Notes: generated from the letters alone by a model not told the origin. A DNA stretch of 64,000 nucleotides from Aliiroseovarius lamellibrachiae (GCF_018599245.1 NZ_JAHEVJ010000002.1:248001-312000), one strand, 5' to 3'. Shown: positions 8,851 through 17,854, counted from the stretch's first letter. Program-made: numbers and translations.

Positions 8851-9948
8851 ATGGGTTTCAAGATGGGTATCGTGGGTCTGCCGAATGTCGGTAAATCGAC
8901 CCTGTTTAACGCACTGACCAAAACGGCTGCTGCGCAGGCGGCAAATTTTCCGTTTTGTACGATTGAGCCTAATGTGGGTGAGGTTGCCGTGCCGGATGGC
9001 CGTTTGGACAAGCTGGCCGCCGTTGCCGGATCCAAGGAAACCATCCCAACGCGCATGACCTTTGTGGACATCGCGGGATTGGTAAAAGGCGCGTCACAAG
9101 GTGAGGGGCTGGGCAACCAGTTCTTGGCCAACATTCGCGAAGTGGACGCCATCGCCCATGTGTTGCGCTGTTTCGATGACGGGGATGTGGTCCATGTCGA
9201 AGGCCATGTGAACCCGGTCGAAGATGCCGATGTGATCGAAACAGAACTGATGCTGTCGGATATGGAATCGATCGAAAAACGCCTGCAAAACATCGTGCGC
9301 AAAGTGCGTGGCGGTGACAAAGAGGCCGTTCAGCAAGAACGCCTGATGCGGGCCGCTTTGGCCGCCTTGGAAGATGGCCGCCCCGCGCGCACCGTTGAGG
9401 TGGACGAAGAGGATTTGAAAGCGTGGAATATGCTTCAGCTGCTGACCACCAAAAAGATCCTTTATGTCTGCAATGTCGGCGAAGGCGATGCGGCAACCGG
9501 CAATGAATACTCGCAAGCCGTTGAAAAAATGGCCGTGGAACAGGGGGCTGCTTCGGTTGTGATCTCCGCCAAGATCGAAGAAGAGATCAGCCAGCTTGAC
9601 GCCGATGACATGGAAATGTTTTTGGAAGAACTGGGCCTGACCGAAGCTGGCCTCGATCGTCTGATCCGCGCCGGTTACGAGCTTTTGCATCTTGAGACCT
9701 ATTTCACCGTTGGCCCAAAAGAAGCCCGCGCCTGGACCATCCGCGAAGGCACCCATGCCCCGCAAGCGGCCGGTGTGATCCATGGGGATTTTGAACGTGG
9801 GTTTATCCGCGCCGAGACAATCGCCTATGAGGATTACGTCACATTGGGCGGGGAAGGCCCGGCAAAGGAAGCCGGTAAAATGCGCGCAGAGGGCAAAGCC
9901 TATCTGGTGAAAGACGGTGATGTTTTGCACTTCTTGTTCAACGCCTGA
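8851..9948 (+). CDS. ychF: Ribosome-binding ATPase YchF (Obg family)
   Basis: YchF is a universally conserved P-loop protein that binds ribosomes and, unusually, prefers ATP over GTP. The 365-residue protein starts MGFKMGIVGLPNVGKSTLFN, carrying the G1 loop at about 8-16. The G3 region is FVDIAGLVKGASQGEGLGNQFL (about 67-88). A coiled-coil insertion follows (about 130-200), and the C-terminal TGS domain has FTVGPKEARAWTI, VIHGDFERGFIRAE and the terminal VLHFLFNA. The ATG at 8851 is placed by the GGAGG ribosome site and by homology; an earlier in-frame start at 8815 is unlikely. In many bacteria ychF follows pth; here they are 7 kb apart. A terminator follows. Confidence 0.97.
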   Translation: MGFKMGIVGLPNVGKSTLFNALTKTAAAQAANFPFCTIEPNVGEVAVPDGRLDKLAAVAGSKETIPTRMTFVDIAGLVKGASQGEGLGNQFLANIREVDAIAHVLRCFDDGDVVHVEGHVNPVEDADVIETELMLSDMESIEKRLQNIVRKVRGGDKEAVQQERLMRAALAALEDGRPARTVEVDEEDLKAWNMLQLLTTKKILYVCNVGEGDAATGNEYSQAVEKMAVEQGAASVVISAKIEEEISQLDADDMEMFLEELGLTEAGLDRLIRAGYELLHLETYFTVGPKEARAWTIREGTHAPQAAGVIHGDFERGFIRAETIAYEDYVTLGGEGPAKEAGKMRAEGKAYLVKDGDVLHFLFNA

Positions 9949-9984
9949 TGACGCGCCAGTCGTCAAACAGATGCACAGTTTAAT

Positions 9985-10016
9985 GAAAACGGCCGGGCAA
10001 TCACTCGGCCGTTTTC
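9985..10016. terminator. Bidirectional hairpin terminator between ychF and the cytochrome b561 gene
   Basis: A perfect 11-bp stem GAAAACGGCCG/CGGCCGTTTTC closes a 10-base loop between two convergent genes. The T run inside and after the 3' arm serves the plus strand, and the mirrored A-rich 5' arm gives a T run on the minus strand. Confidence 0.75.
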
Positions 10017-10023
10017 ATTTGTT

Positions 10024-10605
10024 TTATGCTTTGGGCAAGCGCCCGTAGGACATGCGTTTCAAGACATCATCTTTGCGTATAAAGTGATGCCATAGCGCGG
10101 CCCCTGCGTGCCCAATTATAATCGCCGTCAGGGCCCAGGCCGACAGGAAATGAACCTCTGCGAAGATATCAGACAAGGCTTCATTGCCGGGCACAAATGG
10201 GTCGTACATCTCAAACAGATCAAAGACCTTGTTCTTCACCCCAAACCGATCTTGTAGCGGCGAAGCCGAGGCCATCAACCAACCAGACACGGGCATGATG
10301 ATCATCATCGCGTAAAGGCCAAGATGTCCCAAATGGGCCATCGCCCGTTCGATCCAGGTCATGCTGTCAGGCAAAGCTGGCGTGGTGCGATGGGTCTGGC
10401 GCCAAAGGATGCGAATGAGCGCAAGCGTGAAGGCGACAAACCCCCAGCTTTTGTGGATTTGCACCAGCCGAAACTGTTCCAGCACATCCTCGACCAACAG
10501 GCCCATGTAAGCGCCGAGGAACAAAAGAAACAGGATCACCCCCGCCGTGGCCCAATGCAGGAGGCGCGACAGCGCCCCCCACGATGTTGCGGTGTTGCCG
10601 ATCAT
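10024..10605 (-). CDS. Cytochrome b561 family membrane protein
   Basis: The 193-residue protein has four predicted membrane helices and the paired His residues of the bacterial di-haem cytochrome b561 (CybB) family. Examples are RLLHWATAGVILFLLF near the N-terminus, IHKSWGF, and AEVHFLSAWALTAIIIGHAGAALWHHF near the C-terminus. Such proteins shuttle electrons between quinol and periplasmic acceptors in the inner membrane. Its ATG overlaps the stop of the upstream yceI-like gene by four bases, so they are co-translated. The b561-YceI pairing is widespread in proteobacteria and suggests a shared role with an isoprenoid or quinone ligand; that role is inferred from context. Confidence 0.92.
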   Translation of the reverse strand: MIGNTATSWGALSRLLHWATAGVILFLLFLGAYMGLLVEDVLEQFRLVQIHKSWGFVAFTLALIRILWRQTHRTTPALPDSMTWIERAMAHLGHLGLYAMMIIMPVSGWLMASASPLQDRFGVKNKVFDLFEMYDPFVPGNEALSDIFAEVHFLSAWALTAIIIGHAGAALWHHFIRKDDVLKRMSYGRLPKA

Positions 10606-11204
10606 TCCCAGCCGCCCGCGCGCATTTCAGCTGAAATGCTCAGCGTGACTTCGTCAGAGGTGACCGGGGCAAACATGCCAACACCAAAATCTGACCGCAG
10701 CATCTCGCCGGTGCCTTGCACGCCAATCCAATCGCCTTTGTAATAGTCGAAGAAATCACCCAGCGGGTGCGCGCCTTGGTGGTTCAGTTTGAACGACATG
10801 GTGATCGGTTTGGTAATCTCTTTGATGGTTAGATCCCCCACCAATGTCACGCTGTCATCACTGGTTTGCTCAACCCCTGTCGAGGTGAAGGTGATGGTTG
10901 GAAAGTTCTCAACATCGAAAAAGTCACCGCTTTTGAGGTGCTCATCCAACGGGCCAACCCCGGTGTCGATCGACGCCGCATCAACGGTCACGCTGACTTT
11001 GGTGGCCGCAATGTCGTTTGCGTCAAAATCAACTTCGCCATCGATGATTTTCCACTGGCCGTTCTGGTCGGACAGGCCCGCGTGGTTGTAGGTAAAGCGG
11101 ATTTCGGTGTGGCCGGGATCGAACTTATAGATCTCGGCGGTGGCGGCGGTGCTTAGGGCCAGAAGGGGGGATGCGATGGCCGTTGCCAGAAGAAGGGTTT
11201 TCAT
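10602..11204 (-). CDS. YceI family periplasmic lipid-binding protein
   Basis: The 200-residue protein starts with a cleavable signal peptide (MKTLLLATAIASPLLALSTAATA). The mature part is a lipocalin-like YceI domain: YKFDPGHTEIRFTYNHAG, ATKVSVTVDAASIDTG, EHLKSGDFFDVENFPTITF and GDLTIKEITKPI. YceI proteins bind long isoprenoids or amphiphiles in the periplasm. It is the first gene of a two-gene operon with cytochrome b561 and is divergent from a MarR-family regulator 102 bases away. The near-palindrome at 11231-11258 lies between them and is a candidate operator for both. Confidence 0.94.
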   Translation of the reverse strand: MKTLLLATAIASPLLALSTAATAEIYKFDPGHTEIRFTYNHAGLSDQNGQWKIIDGEVDFDANDIAATKVSVTVDAASIDTGVGPLDEHLKSGDFFDVENFPTITFTSTGVEQTSDDSVTLVGDLTIKEITKPITMSFKLNHQGAHPLGDFFDYYKGDWIGVQGTGEMLRSDFGVGMFAPVTSDEVTLSISAEMRAGGWE

Positions 11205-11230
11205 GGGGTCACTCCAAAGTGAGTTGAATA

Positions 11231-11258
11231 AACTAGATGCATATGCATGTATCTAGTT
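11231..11258. promoter_or_regulatory. Candidate MarR operator
   Basis: Inverted arms AACTAGAT and ATCTAGTT flank a palindromic ATGCATATGCAT core (11237-11248). The element lies in the 102-base gap between the divergent yceI and marR genes, 27-54 bases upstream of the yceI start. MarR dimers bind sites of this length and symmetry, usually next to their own gene, so autoregulation plus control of yceI-b561 is the simplest reading. Confidence 0.55.
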
Positions 11259-11306
11259 GCGCCGCCCCTTGCAAGCGCCTTTCGGGTGGCATAACAGGAA
11301 TGTGAC

Positions 11307-11768
11307 ATGACACCACCAAACCCAAATGAAGACACCACCGCGATCTGGGTTCTTTTGAACCTGGTGAACCGCCATGTGGTTGGGCGATTTGAAACGGAGC
11401 TGAAACGCGCCGGTCTGCCCAATACGCGTTGGTATGATGTGCTGTGGGCACTTGAACGACAAAATTGCGAGGGGCTGCGGCAATTTCAGCTCGAGGAATT
11501 GAGCCTGTTTGATCAACCCAATTTGTCCCGCATCCTAAAGCGCATGGTGGAACAGGGGCTGGTCACCCAATGTGCCGCCGAAAACGACGGCCGAGGCCGG
11601 GTGCTTCGCATCACAGATTCGGGCCGTGAACTGCGCACACAAATGTGGGCCGTTTATGGTGGACTTATGCTAAGTGAGATCGAGGAAAAGGTTGCGCCCG
11701 AACATTTGGAGGGGCTCAAAAACGGCCTGCGCGACTTGTTGCCAGAAGAATGGGCAACGTCAATCTGA
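11307..11768 (+). CDS. MarR family transcriptional regulator
   Basis: The 153-residue protein has the winged helix-turn-helix layout of MarR. An N-terminal dimerisation helix includes NLVNRHVVGRFETELKRAGL, then WYDVLWALER. The recognition region is FDQPNLSRILKRMVEQGLVTQ, the wing ENDGRGRVLRITDSG, and a C-terminal dimer helix follows. MarR regulators are usually repressors released by small aromatic or lipophilic ligands or by oxidation. The gene is divergent from yceI-b561, and the palindrome between them is its likely site. No effector can be inferred. The ATG at 11307 is the first good start; the ribosome site is weak (GGAATGTGAC). Confidence 0.88.
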   Translation: MTPPNPNEDTTAIWVLLNLVNRHVVGRFETELKRAGLPNTRWYDVLWALERQNCEGLRQFQLEELSLFDQPNLSRILKRMVEQGLVTQCAAENDGRGRVLRITDSGRELRTQMWAVYGGLMLSEIEEKVAPEHLEGLKNGLRDLLPEEWATSI

Positions 11769-12243
11769 GTGCTGCCAAATGTTTCGTCGAATAGTGCCCG
11801 CATGTGATCAGCGAAACCGCGTTTAGGTTAAAGTGGCGTGGGTGGAGCACAGGGCGGGGAGCCGTCATTCGCGGCACTTGCGCGGGCTTATCCCTAACGC
11901 AGCAAAAGCGCCCTTTCACACAGCCAAACAACGTGTCACCACTGCGTAATAGCCTGCGTCCTCATCGCTCAACTGACTGTTGAAGATGACGGCGTAATTG
12001 GGAGACCTCGTGAAGCGAACAGTGGCTTTTGGGCAAGACACGTAATGAGAGCTTTTCCGAGGTAGATCTGTGCGGACGTGCTTCAATTTCCACTCGTCTG
12101 AGGGGCGACCCGTTTCCACAGGTGACGGCCTCGTTTGAATCGTCGAAAAGGAAAGGTCCCTATAAGCTACCGTTGATTGTTGCTCGCCATGCGGCCAAGG
12201 CGCGAGATGTGGCGGTCGTGTCCTCAAGAAGCAACCGTTCCAC
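11769..12243. other. Gap of decayed sequence
   Basis: No intact gene is visible over these 475 bases. The only recognisable piece is a monooxygenase remnant on the minus strand at 11919-12014. A minus-strand segment near 12165-12270 reads like the end of a protein (GIYMAQHVERLLLEDTTATS then a stop), but I could not assign it to a family. The area looks like a graveyard of genes between marR and the copper block. Confidence 0.4.
11919..12014 (-). pseudogene. Remnant of a second ABM-domain monooxygenase gene
   Basis: The minus-strand frame reads FTRSPNYAVIFNSQLSDEDAGYY. This closely parallels FTKTPEPPYYAVIFTN and QLSPNDAGYAEMGDRMF of the interrupted gene at 5687-6034. After GYYAV the phase is lost, and nothing of the C-terminal two thirds is recognisable. 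It is therefore a truncated paralogue, unlikely to be expressed as a functional protein. Confidence 0.45.
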
Positions 12244-12992
12244 ATGCTGGGCCATGTAAATACCAATCGCGCTGGAGGTAACCGCAACCGGGTCAAGCCC
12301 GAGGGAATCGACCTCATTGGCTTCTTTGACAAGGCATTCGATCCATTCGCGCCCGGCGTTACGGCGCTTGATGCCCTTGGCCCCTATGAAGTGTTGAAAA
12401 TGATCCCCGGCGTGGACTTGCGCCTAGTTGCGCACGGAGCTGGGCCTGTCACCACCGACCGCGATACTCTGGTTGTCGGGGCCACGCATTCATTCGATGA
12501 AACGCCGACGCCTGATCTGGTGCTGGTGCCCGGGTCTGAGGTAAGCACCTTTGACGCAGCAAGTGATGTCAAACTGACCGTGTGGTTGAACGCGATCCAC
12601 CAGCACACGACCTTCACCGTGTCCGTCTGTTCGGGGGCCGTGGCCCTTGGCGCTTCGGGTCTGCTGAACGGTCGCCCGGCAACAATTGGGCGGCAATGGA
12701 AGCGTTGAGACAGTTCGGGGCCGAGCCGAAACCAGCTGAACGCATTGTTCGTTCGGGAAAAATCTGGACCGCCGCCGGCGTGTCGGCCGGGATTGACCTT
12801 GCCTTTGCGCTTGTTGAGGAGCTGACCGATCGCGCGACCGCCGAGCGTATTCAGCTGTTGGTCGAATACGACCCCCATCCGCCGCAGGATTCGGGCCATA
12901 TGAGCAAAGCCTCCAAAGAGGTTGCCGATGCCGCATGGGCCGAGATGGCACAGCATTCCCAAAAGTTGGCGAATGCGACGACACCCGCCTGA
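12244..12992 (+). pseudogene. Frameshifted DJ-1/PfpI family gene
   Basis: The first frame gives GIDLIGFFDKAFDPFAPGVT, ALDALGPYEVLKMIPG, PDLVLVPGSE and the nucleophile elbow VSVCSGAVALGASGLLNGRPAT, which contains the conserved Cys. The frame then runs out after 12700. A second frame takes over at about 12690 with NWAAMEALRQFGAEPKPAERIVRSG and TAAGVSAGIDLAFALVEEL, the usual second half. In intact relatives the junction reads RPAT-(T/x)-HWAAME, so one base appears lost near 12685. The start is also unclear, because the first 15 codons from 12244 do not resemble the family. Intact members include cyclohexyl-isocyanide hydratase-like proteins. Confidence 0.72.
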
Positions 12993-13011
12993 TTTGGCAC
13001 GGGACAACAGG

Positions 13012-13039
13012 GGGCGCGCACGAAAATCCGGGCGCGCCC
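13012..13039. terminator. GC-rich hairpin between convergent genes
   Basis: GGGCGCGC and GCGCGCCC form an 8-bp stem with a 12-base loop, 20 bases past the end of the DJ-1/PfpI pseudogene and 54 bases before the end of the convergent multicopper oxidase. There is no clear T run, so it may be a weak or factor-assisted terminator. Confidence 0.35.
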
Positions 13040-13092
13040 TAATGATACCTGTCGCAAATGATCCCCAGTAGCGACGGAACTACTCCGACATC

Positions 13093-14550
13093 CTAAATCA
13101 CCGCGAATTGCCCCATCATCCCTCCGTCTTCATGTTCCAGGATATGGCAATGGAACATGTAAGGCAGGCTTTCGCTGGCTGGCCGATCAAATTTCATTAG
13201 GATATCGGCTTGGCCATTTATCAGGATCGTGTCTTTCCACCCGGTATTCTGAGCCTTGGGTGGGCGACCGTTCTCGCTCAGCACCTGGAACGCCACGCCA
13301 TGCACATGAAAGGGATGCATCATCATGTCAGCTGAGATCGTCCAGCGTTCCATCTCACCGCGCGCCACGCTCATATCGATACGGCTCATGTCGAATGCCT
13401 GACCGCTGATCGAGAACCGGTTGCCCTTTCCGCGCATCATCATTCCGGGCCCCATGGCCATGTCCAGCGTCACGTTCCGCTTGTGGGCACCCACTGGATC
13501 CATGTCAGGTCGGGAGCCGCCGAGATCATCTGGCAAGGTCGTAATCCGCGCGACTACGGTAGGATCCACCTCGAAGGGCAATACTTCGAAGGGTGGCCCG
13601 GATGGTTGGCGCCCGCCCATCATGCCACCACCCATCATGCCCATGTTGGTGTTCTGTCCGCTCAGAAGGGACACGCTGCCACCATCTCCGAAATCCACCA
13701 GTAGCTCATAACGTTCGCCGGGGGCGAGGGTCAGGTCCTGCAAGGTGATCGGTCGGTCAAGCAACCCGGTATCCGTGCCAACAAGCTGCAGGGGGCGATC
13801 GTCTGACATCATCAGCGTGTAAATTCGAGCGTTCGAGCCGTTCAGAAGCCGCAGGCGAACGATGCCTTTGGGTACCACGGCCGTTGCGCCTACTTGTCCG
13901 TTGACCAACATTGTGTCGCCCATAAACCCCATCATGCGGTCCGGCATGGATAGGTTGTAATCCATTCGTCCACGCTGATCGAAGCGCCGATCTTGAAGCA
14001 CAAGTGTCAAATCGTCCACGCCATAGGTCGACGGCAATCCACGGTCATCATCCAACCCATCACTCAACTGCAAGACGCCAGCCAACCCATTGTAGACTTG
14101 CCGCGCTGTCTCTCCATGGGTGTGGGTGTGATACCAGACGGTCGCCGCGGGTTGGTCGATTGGCAGCACCGGCGACCAGTTCTCGCCCGGCGCTATGGTT
14201 TGGTGCGGCCCGCCGTCTACATCGCCAGGGATGACCAGCCCATGCCAATGCACCGAGATTTGCTCATCCAGACGGTTGGTCACATCCGCCCTTGCCTCTG
14301 CCGAGGTCGCGACGCGAAGCGTGGGGCCAAGAAAGGGTTGATTAAAACCCCAGGTCTGGCTTTCTGATTGCCCAAGGAAGTTCACGCGCCCGTGTTGCGC
14401 ATTTAGCGCGAATGCCCCGCTTTTCGTTGCGTCCATCAAAGGCGGCAGTGCCAATTTTCGCGGTGCTGTGTCCGCCCTGGAAACCCCTGGGAAGGGCGAC
14501 GAGAGCAGGCTGGCACCGAGGCCGGTCAAAACATTGCGTCGTGAAATCAT
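13093..14550 (-). CDS. Multicopper oxidase (CueO-like), Tat-exported
   Basis: The 485-residue protein begins MISRRNVLTGLGASLL, a twin-arginine signal suited to export of a folded copper enzyme. All four copper-ligand blocks are present: HWHGL (about residue 100), WYHTHTHG (about 140), HPFHVHG (about 423), and FHCHILEHEDGGMM at the C-terminus, which supplies the type 1 Cys, His and Met. Met-rich stretches (NTNMGMMGGGMMGG and MAMGPGMMMRGKG) resemble the Met-rich insert through which CueO oxidises Cu(I). It sits downstream of copA and cueR on the same strand, with only 12 bases after cueR, and would detoxify periplasmic Cu(I). Confidence 0.93.
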   Translation of the reverse strand: MISRRNVLTGLGASLLSSPFPGVSRADTAPRKLALPPLMDATKSGAFALNAQHGRVNFLGQSESQTWGFNQPFLGPTLRVATSAEARADVTNRLDEQISVHWHGLVIPGDVDGGPHQTIAPGENWSPVLPIDQPAATVWYHTHTHGETARQVYNGLAGVLQLSDGLDDDRGLPSTYGVDDLTLVLQDRRFDQRGRMDYNLSMPDRMMGFMGDTMLVNGQVGATAVVPKGIVRLRLLNGSNARIYTLMMSDDRPLQLVGTDTGLLDRPITLQDLTLAPGERYELLVDFGDGGSVSLLSGQNTNMGMMGGGMMGGRQPSGPPFEVLPFEVDPTVVARITTLPDDLGGSRPDMDPVGAHKRNVTLDMAMGPGMMMRGKGNRFSISGQAFDMSRIDMSVARGEMERWTISADMMMHPFHVHGVAFQVLSENGRPPKAQNTGWKDTILINGQADILMKFDRPASESLPYMFHCHILEHEDGGMMGQFAVI

Positions 14551-14562
14551 GGTGGGACGTCC

Positions 14563-14982
14563 TTACTTTGTGTCGGTCTCGTTCGACGGATTACGGTCTT
14601 CCCCACTCAGCCCTTGGAGGATCGGGCAATCTGGGCGGTGGTCTCCGGCGCATTCCTTGGCAAGATGAGAGAGCGTGGCATGCATCGCCTGAAGGTCGAC
14701 AATCTTCGCCTCGATCTCTTTGAGGTGCTTGTTGGTGATCTCTTTGACGTCCGAACTGGCCCGGGTTTCATCCGCATAGAGGGTCAGAAGCGCGCGGCAA
14801 TCATCAATCGTGAACCCAAGGGCGCGCGCGCGGGCCAGGAAGGTCAGCTTGTGCAGATCGCTATCTCGAAACACCCGATAATCATTGGTGTCCCGCAAGG
14901 GGGTGACCAGTCCGATATCCTCGTAATACCGGATCGTCTTGGCGCGCAGATTGGACCGTTTGGCCACATCTCCAATATTCAT
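14563..14982 (-). CDS. cueR: Cu(I)-responsive MerR family regulator CueR
   Basis: The 139-residue protein has the MerR helix-turn-helix (MNIGDVAKRSNLRAKTIRYYE), the YED.GL..P wing and a long dimerisation helix. The metal loop CAGDHRPDC keeps the C-x7-C spacing of CueR, with PIL following as in the Escherichia coli protein. I chose ATG 14982, which has a strong AGGAGG site upstream, rather than the longer frame to 15054. CueR distorts promoters with long spacers when Cu(I) is bound; two such promoters are visible at 17535-17566 and 17594-17625. Its start overlaps the end region of copA, so copA-cueR-multicopper oxidase form one operon. Confidence 0.93.
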   Translation of the reverse strand: MNIGDVAKRSNLRAKTIRYYEDIGLVTPLRDTNDYRVFRDSDLHKLTFLARARALGFTIDDCRALLTLYADETRASSDVKEITNKHLKEIEAKIVDLQAMHATLSHLAKECAGDHRPDCPILQGLSGEDRNPSNETDTK

Positions 14983-14995
14983 TTCGTCCTCCTGT

Positions 14996-17503
14996 TCACT
15001 TGGCCAATGCCGGGCGAAGGGGTGCGGCGGCGGGGGCGTCCGTCGCGTGTGCATCGCTCAGAACCGGCTTCACCCAACGAAGGCGCAGCGCGTTGGTCAA
15101 CACGAAGACCGATGACATCGCCATCGCCCCAGCGGCCAACACGGGCGACAACACCAGACCAAAAGCAGGGTAAAGCGCACCCGCGGCCACTGGAATGAGA
15201 AGCGTGTTGTAACCGAAAGCCCAGAACAGGTTCTGACGGATGTTGCGCATCGTGCGACCGGAAATGTCAAAAGCATTGACCACACCGGTCAGATCCCCGG
15301 ACATCAGCACCACATCAGCCGCTTCGATTGCGACGTCCGTGCCGGTGCCGATGGCAATGCCCACATCCGCGGCCGCAAGCGCCGGAGCGTCATTGATCCC
15401 GTCCCCGACAAAGGCCAGTTTTCCCCCCTCGCGAAGCCGGTCCAAATGCGCGACCTTCCCGTCCGGCAACACTTCGGCGATAACCATATCAATGCCCAGC
15501 TCAGCCGCGATGGCATCAGCTGTGCCCTGATTGTCGCCGGTGATCATGGCAACCTTAAGCCCCAAATCATGCAGCGCGGAAATTGCGCCCGGCGTGGTCG
15601 GCTTGATCGGATCCGCCACGGCAATCACGGCGGCCACTCGCCCGTCGATGGCGGCATAAAGTGGGGTGCGGCCTTTACGGCCCAAGACATCTCCGGTGTC
15701 GCACAAGGTGTCCAGCGACAGACCCTCGCGGATCATCAAACGATCTGCGCCGACCACCACCTTGCGGCCATCAACCATGGCCTGCACACCATAGCCGGTA
15801 ATTGATTGAAAATCGCAGAGTTCTGCGGCCCCGACATTTTGCGCCTCGGCAGCACGAACGATGGCTTCGGCAATCGGGTGCTCGGACCGGGCTTCGACAG
15901 CGGCCACAAGTCGTAAAACATCTGCCTCATCAAACCCTTCAGCCACCACAAGATCGGTCAGTTCCGGTCGCCCGGCGGTCAGCGTTCCGGTTTTGTCGAC
16001 CGCAACCACGCGGGCCTCCTGCAGCATCTGCAGCGCATCCCCCTTGCGAAACAGCACGCCCATTTCGGCGGCGCGTCCGGTGCCCACCATGATCGAGGTC
16101 GGCGTGGCCAGCCCCATCGCACAGGGACACGCGATGATCAGCACCGCAACCCCGGCCACCAAAGCATAGCTGATCGCTGGCGCGGGACCAAACAGGAACC
16201 ACGCCAAGACCGTCACAGCGGCGGCCCCAATGACGGCAGGCACAAACCACGTCGTGATTTTGTCCACAGCGCCCTGGATCGGAAGTTTGGCGCCTTGTGC
16301 CTGTTCAACCATCTGGATGATCTGCGCCAGCATTGTGTTCGCCCCCACGGCTGTCGCGCGAAACGTCAGTGCTCCGGTGCCATTCACCGTGGCACCCACG
16401 ACGTTGGCCCCTTGCGTCTTTTCCACCGGAATGGGTTCGCCGGTGATCATGCTTTCGTCGACATAGGACGCGCCAGACAGGACTTCGCCGTCGACGGCAA
16501 TCTTCTCTCCGGGTCGCACATGGATCACATCCCCCAATATGATGTCCTCGATTGGCACCTCTATCACCGCACCGCCCCGTTCAACGTGGGCGATCTTGGC
16601 CTGAAGCCCAACCAGCTTGCGGATTGCCTCGCCCGTGCGCCCCTTTGCGCGGGCTTCAAGGAACCGGCCCAGAAGGATCAGCACAACGATCACCGCGGCG
16701 GCTTCGTAATACACATTTGCCGTGCCAGCCGGCAGCAGACCGGGCGCGAAGGTCGACACCAGCGAAAAACCATAGGCGGCAGATGTGCCCAGAGCGACCA
16801 GAGAATTCATGTCTGGCGCGCCTTTAAACAGCAGTGGGAAACCTTTGGTATAGAACAGCCGACCGGGTCCGAACAACACCGCCGTGGTCAGCGCAAATTG
16901 AACCAAACGACTGTTTTGCATGCCAATTGTGCGATCAATCAGCGCGTGCATTCCGGGAAAGACGTGACTGCCCATTTCGACAATGAACACCGGCAGCGCC
17001 AAAAGCGCAGCAATCAGGGTCAGCCATCCCAACCGGGTGATGTCAGCGGCCTTACGATCCGCCTTGCGTTTATCTTCGCCTGCCTTGAGCTTCGCCGGGT
17101 AACCAAGGTTCGTTGCAACGCGCGCCAGATCGGCGGGCGTAACCGCCCCTTCGACATACCGAACAGTGGCCGTTTCGGTGGCGAGATTGACCTTTGCATC
17201 CACCACGCCCTGCGCTCTTTTCAACATCCGTTCCACCCGCCCCACACAGGACGCGCAGGTCATATTCTCGACATCCAGAACCACCTGCGCCGTCACGGCC
17301 GGATACCCGGCCGCCTCCAAGGCTGCGGTTATGCTTGCCAGATCGGCGGGCGCCTGAAAGTGCAACTGCGCGGTCTCGCTTGCCAGGTTTACCGTGGGAT
17401 CAAAAACGCCAGGCACAGCGGCCAGCGCCTTTTCCACACGCCCCACACAGGATGCGCAGCTCATTCCTTCGACGGACAGTTTGATGGTCTTCTTTAGTGA
17501 CAT
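14996..17503 (-). CDS. copA: Copper-exporting P1B-type ATPase
   Basis: The 835-residue protein exports Cu(I) across the inner membrane. Two N-terminal heavy-metal domains carry GMSCASC (about residues 13-19) and NMTCASC (about 80-86). Membrane helices follow, with the CPC motif [13 protein letters not shown], the phosphorylation site DKTGTLT and the [20 protein letters not shown] hinge. Near the C-terminus, [14 protein letters not shown] and [17 protein letters not shown] are conserved copper-site helices. The start at 17503 follows GGAG at a normal distance; an ATG 12 bases earlier is possible. The CueR-type promoter just upstream drives it. It leads the copA-cueR-multicopper oxidase operon and is divergent from copZ. 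Confidence 0.96.
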   Translation of the reverse strand: MSLKKTIKLSVEGMSCASCVGRVEKALAAVPGVFDPTVNLASETAQLHFQAPADLASITAALEAAGYPAVTAQVVLDVENMTCASCVGRVERMLKRAQGVVDAKVNLATETATVRYVEGAVTPADLARVATNLGYPAKLKAGEDKRKADRKAADITRLGWLTLIAALLALPVFIVEMGSHVFPGMHALIDRTIGMQNSRLVQFALTTAVLFGPGRLFYTKGFPLLFKGAPDMNSLVALGTSAAYGFSLVSTFAPGLLPAGTANVYYEAAAVIVVLILLGRFLEARAKGRTGEAIRKLVGLQAKIAHVERGGAVIEVPIEDIILGDVIHVRPGEKIAVDGEVLSGASYVDESMITGEPIPVEKTQGANVVGATVNGTGALTFRATAVGANTMLAQIIQMVEQAQGAKLPIQGAVDKITTWFVPAVIGAAAVTVLAWFLFGPAPAISYALVAGVAVLIIACPCAMGLATPTSIMVGTGRAAEMGVLFRKGDALQMLQEARVVAVDKTGTLTAGRPELTDLVVAEGFDEADVLRLVAAVEARSEHPIAEAIVRAAEAQNVGAAELCDFQSITGYGVQAMVDGRKVVVGADRLMIREGLSLDTLCDTGDVLGRKGRTPLYAAIDGRVAAVIAVADPIKPTTPGAISALHDLGLKVAMITGDNQGTADAIAAELGIDMVIAEVLPDGKVAHLDRLREGGKLAFVGDGINDAPALAAADVGIAIGTGTDVAIEAADVVLMSGDLTGVVNAFDISGRTMRNIRQNLFWAFGYNTLLIPVAAGALYPAFGLVLSPVLAAGAMAMSSVFVLTNALRLRWVKPVLSDAHATDAPAAAPLRPALAK

Positions 17504-17534
17504 GTCATGCTCCACGACTCACGTCTTTGATACA

Positions 17535-17566
17535 TACATGCGAGGTTCCAGTAAGGGGAAGGTCAA
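17535..17566 (-). promoter_or_regulatory. CueR-type promoter of copA
   Basis: On the minus strand TTGACC (-35) is followed by the dyad CCTTCCCC-TTACT-GGAACC with a long spacer, the arrangement of MerR/CueR-activated copper promoters. The -10 (GCATGT or TATGTA) is weak, as expected for a promoter that needs activator distortion. It lies about 35 bases before the copA start. Confidence 0.8.
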
Positions 17567-17593
17567 GGGCGTTTGATCACAAATTCTTGAGTA

Positions 17594-17625
17594 TTGACCT
17601 TACCCCGTGGGAACCCCTACGTCGG
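17594..17625 (+). promoter_or_regulatory. CueR-type promoter of copZ
   Basis: TTGACC (17594-17599) overlaps the dyad CCTTACCCC-GT-GGGAACC, closely matching the copA element on the other strand 30 bases away. The two would form a divergent pair of copper-activated promoters for copA and copZ. Confidence 0.72.
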
Positions 17626-17652
17626 AAACACCCCAAGAAAGGAGAGCCCATC

Positions 17653-17853
17653 ATGATCATGTTCAACGTTCCCGACATGAGCTGCGGCCATTGCACCGCC
17701 GCCATCGAAAAGGCTGTGAAAACCGCCGACGCCGACGCGGTTCTGAGGTTCGATCTGGAAGCCCGCACCGTGCATGTGACCAGCCAACTCCAAGAAGAAG
17801 CCCTCGCGAAAATCTTGGAAGACGAAGGCTATCCCAGTTCACGCGTCGCATGA
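17653..17853 (+). CDS. copZ: CopZ-like copper chaperone (HMA domain)
   Basis: This 66-residue single heavy-metal-associated domain starts MIMFNVPDMSCGHCTAAIEKAV. The MSCGHC motif holds the two Cu(I)-ligand cysteines. The small beta-alpha-beta-beta-alpha-beta fold fits the length. It would carry cytosolic Cu(I) to CopA. A GGAGAG site precedes the ATG at 17653; a second ATG at 17659 is also possible. It is divergent from copA and has its own CueR-type promoter at 17594. Confidence 0.92.
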   Translation: MIMFNVPDMSCGHCTAAIEKAVKTADADAVLRFDLEARTVHVTSQLQEEALAKILEDEGYPSSRVA

Positions 17854-17854
17854 G

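Noticed and set aside
12165-12270. Minus-strand segment reading GIYMAQHVERLLLEDTTATS before a stop, like the end of an enzyme
   Set aside because: Too short and without an upstream domain to assign to any family; mentioned only in the gap description.
16295-17497. 400-codon open frame opposite copA
   Set aside because: Antisense shadow of the GC-rich copA gene; no recognisable protein family, and copA is certain.
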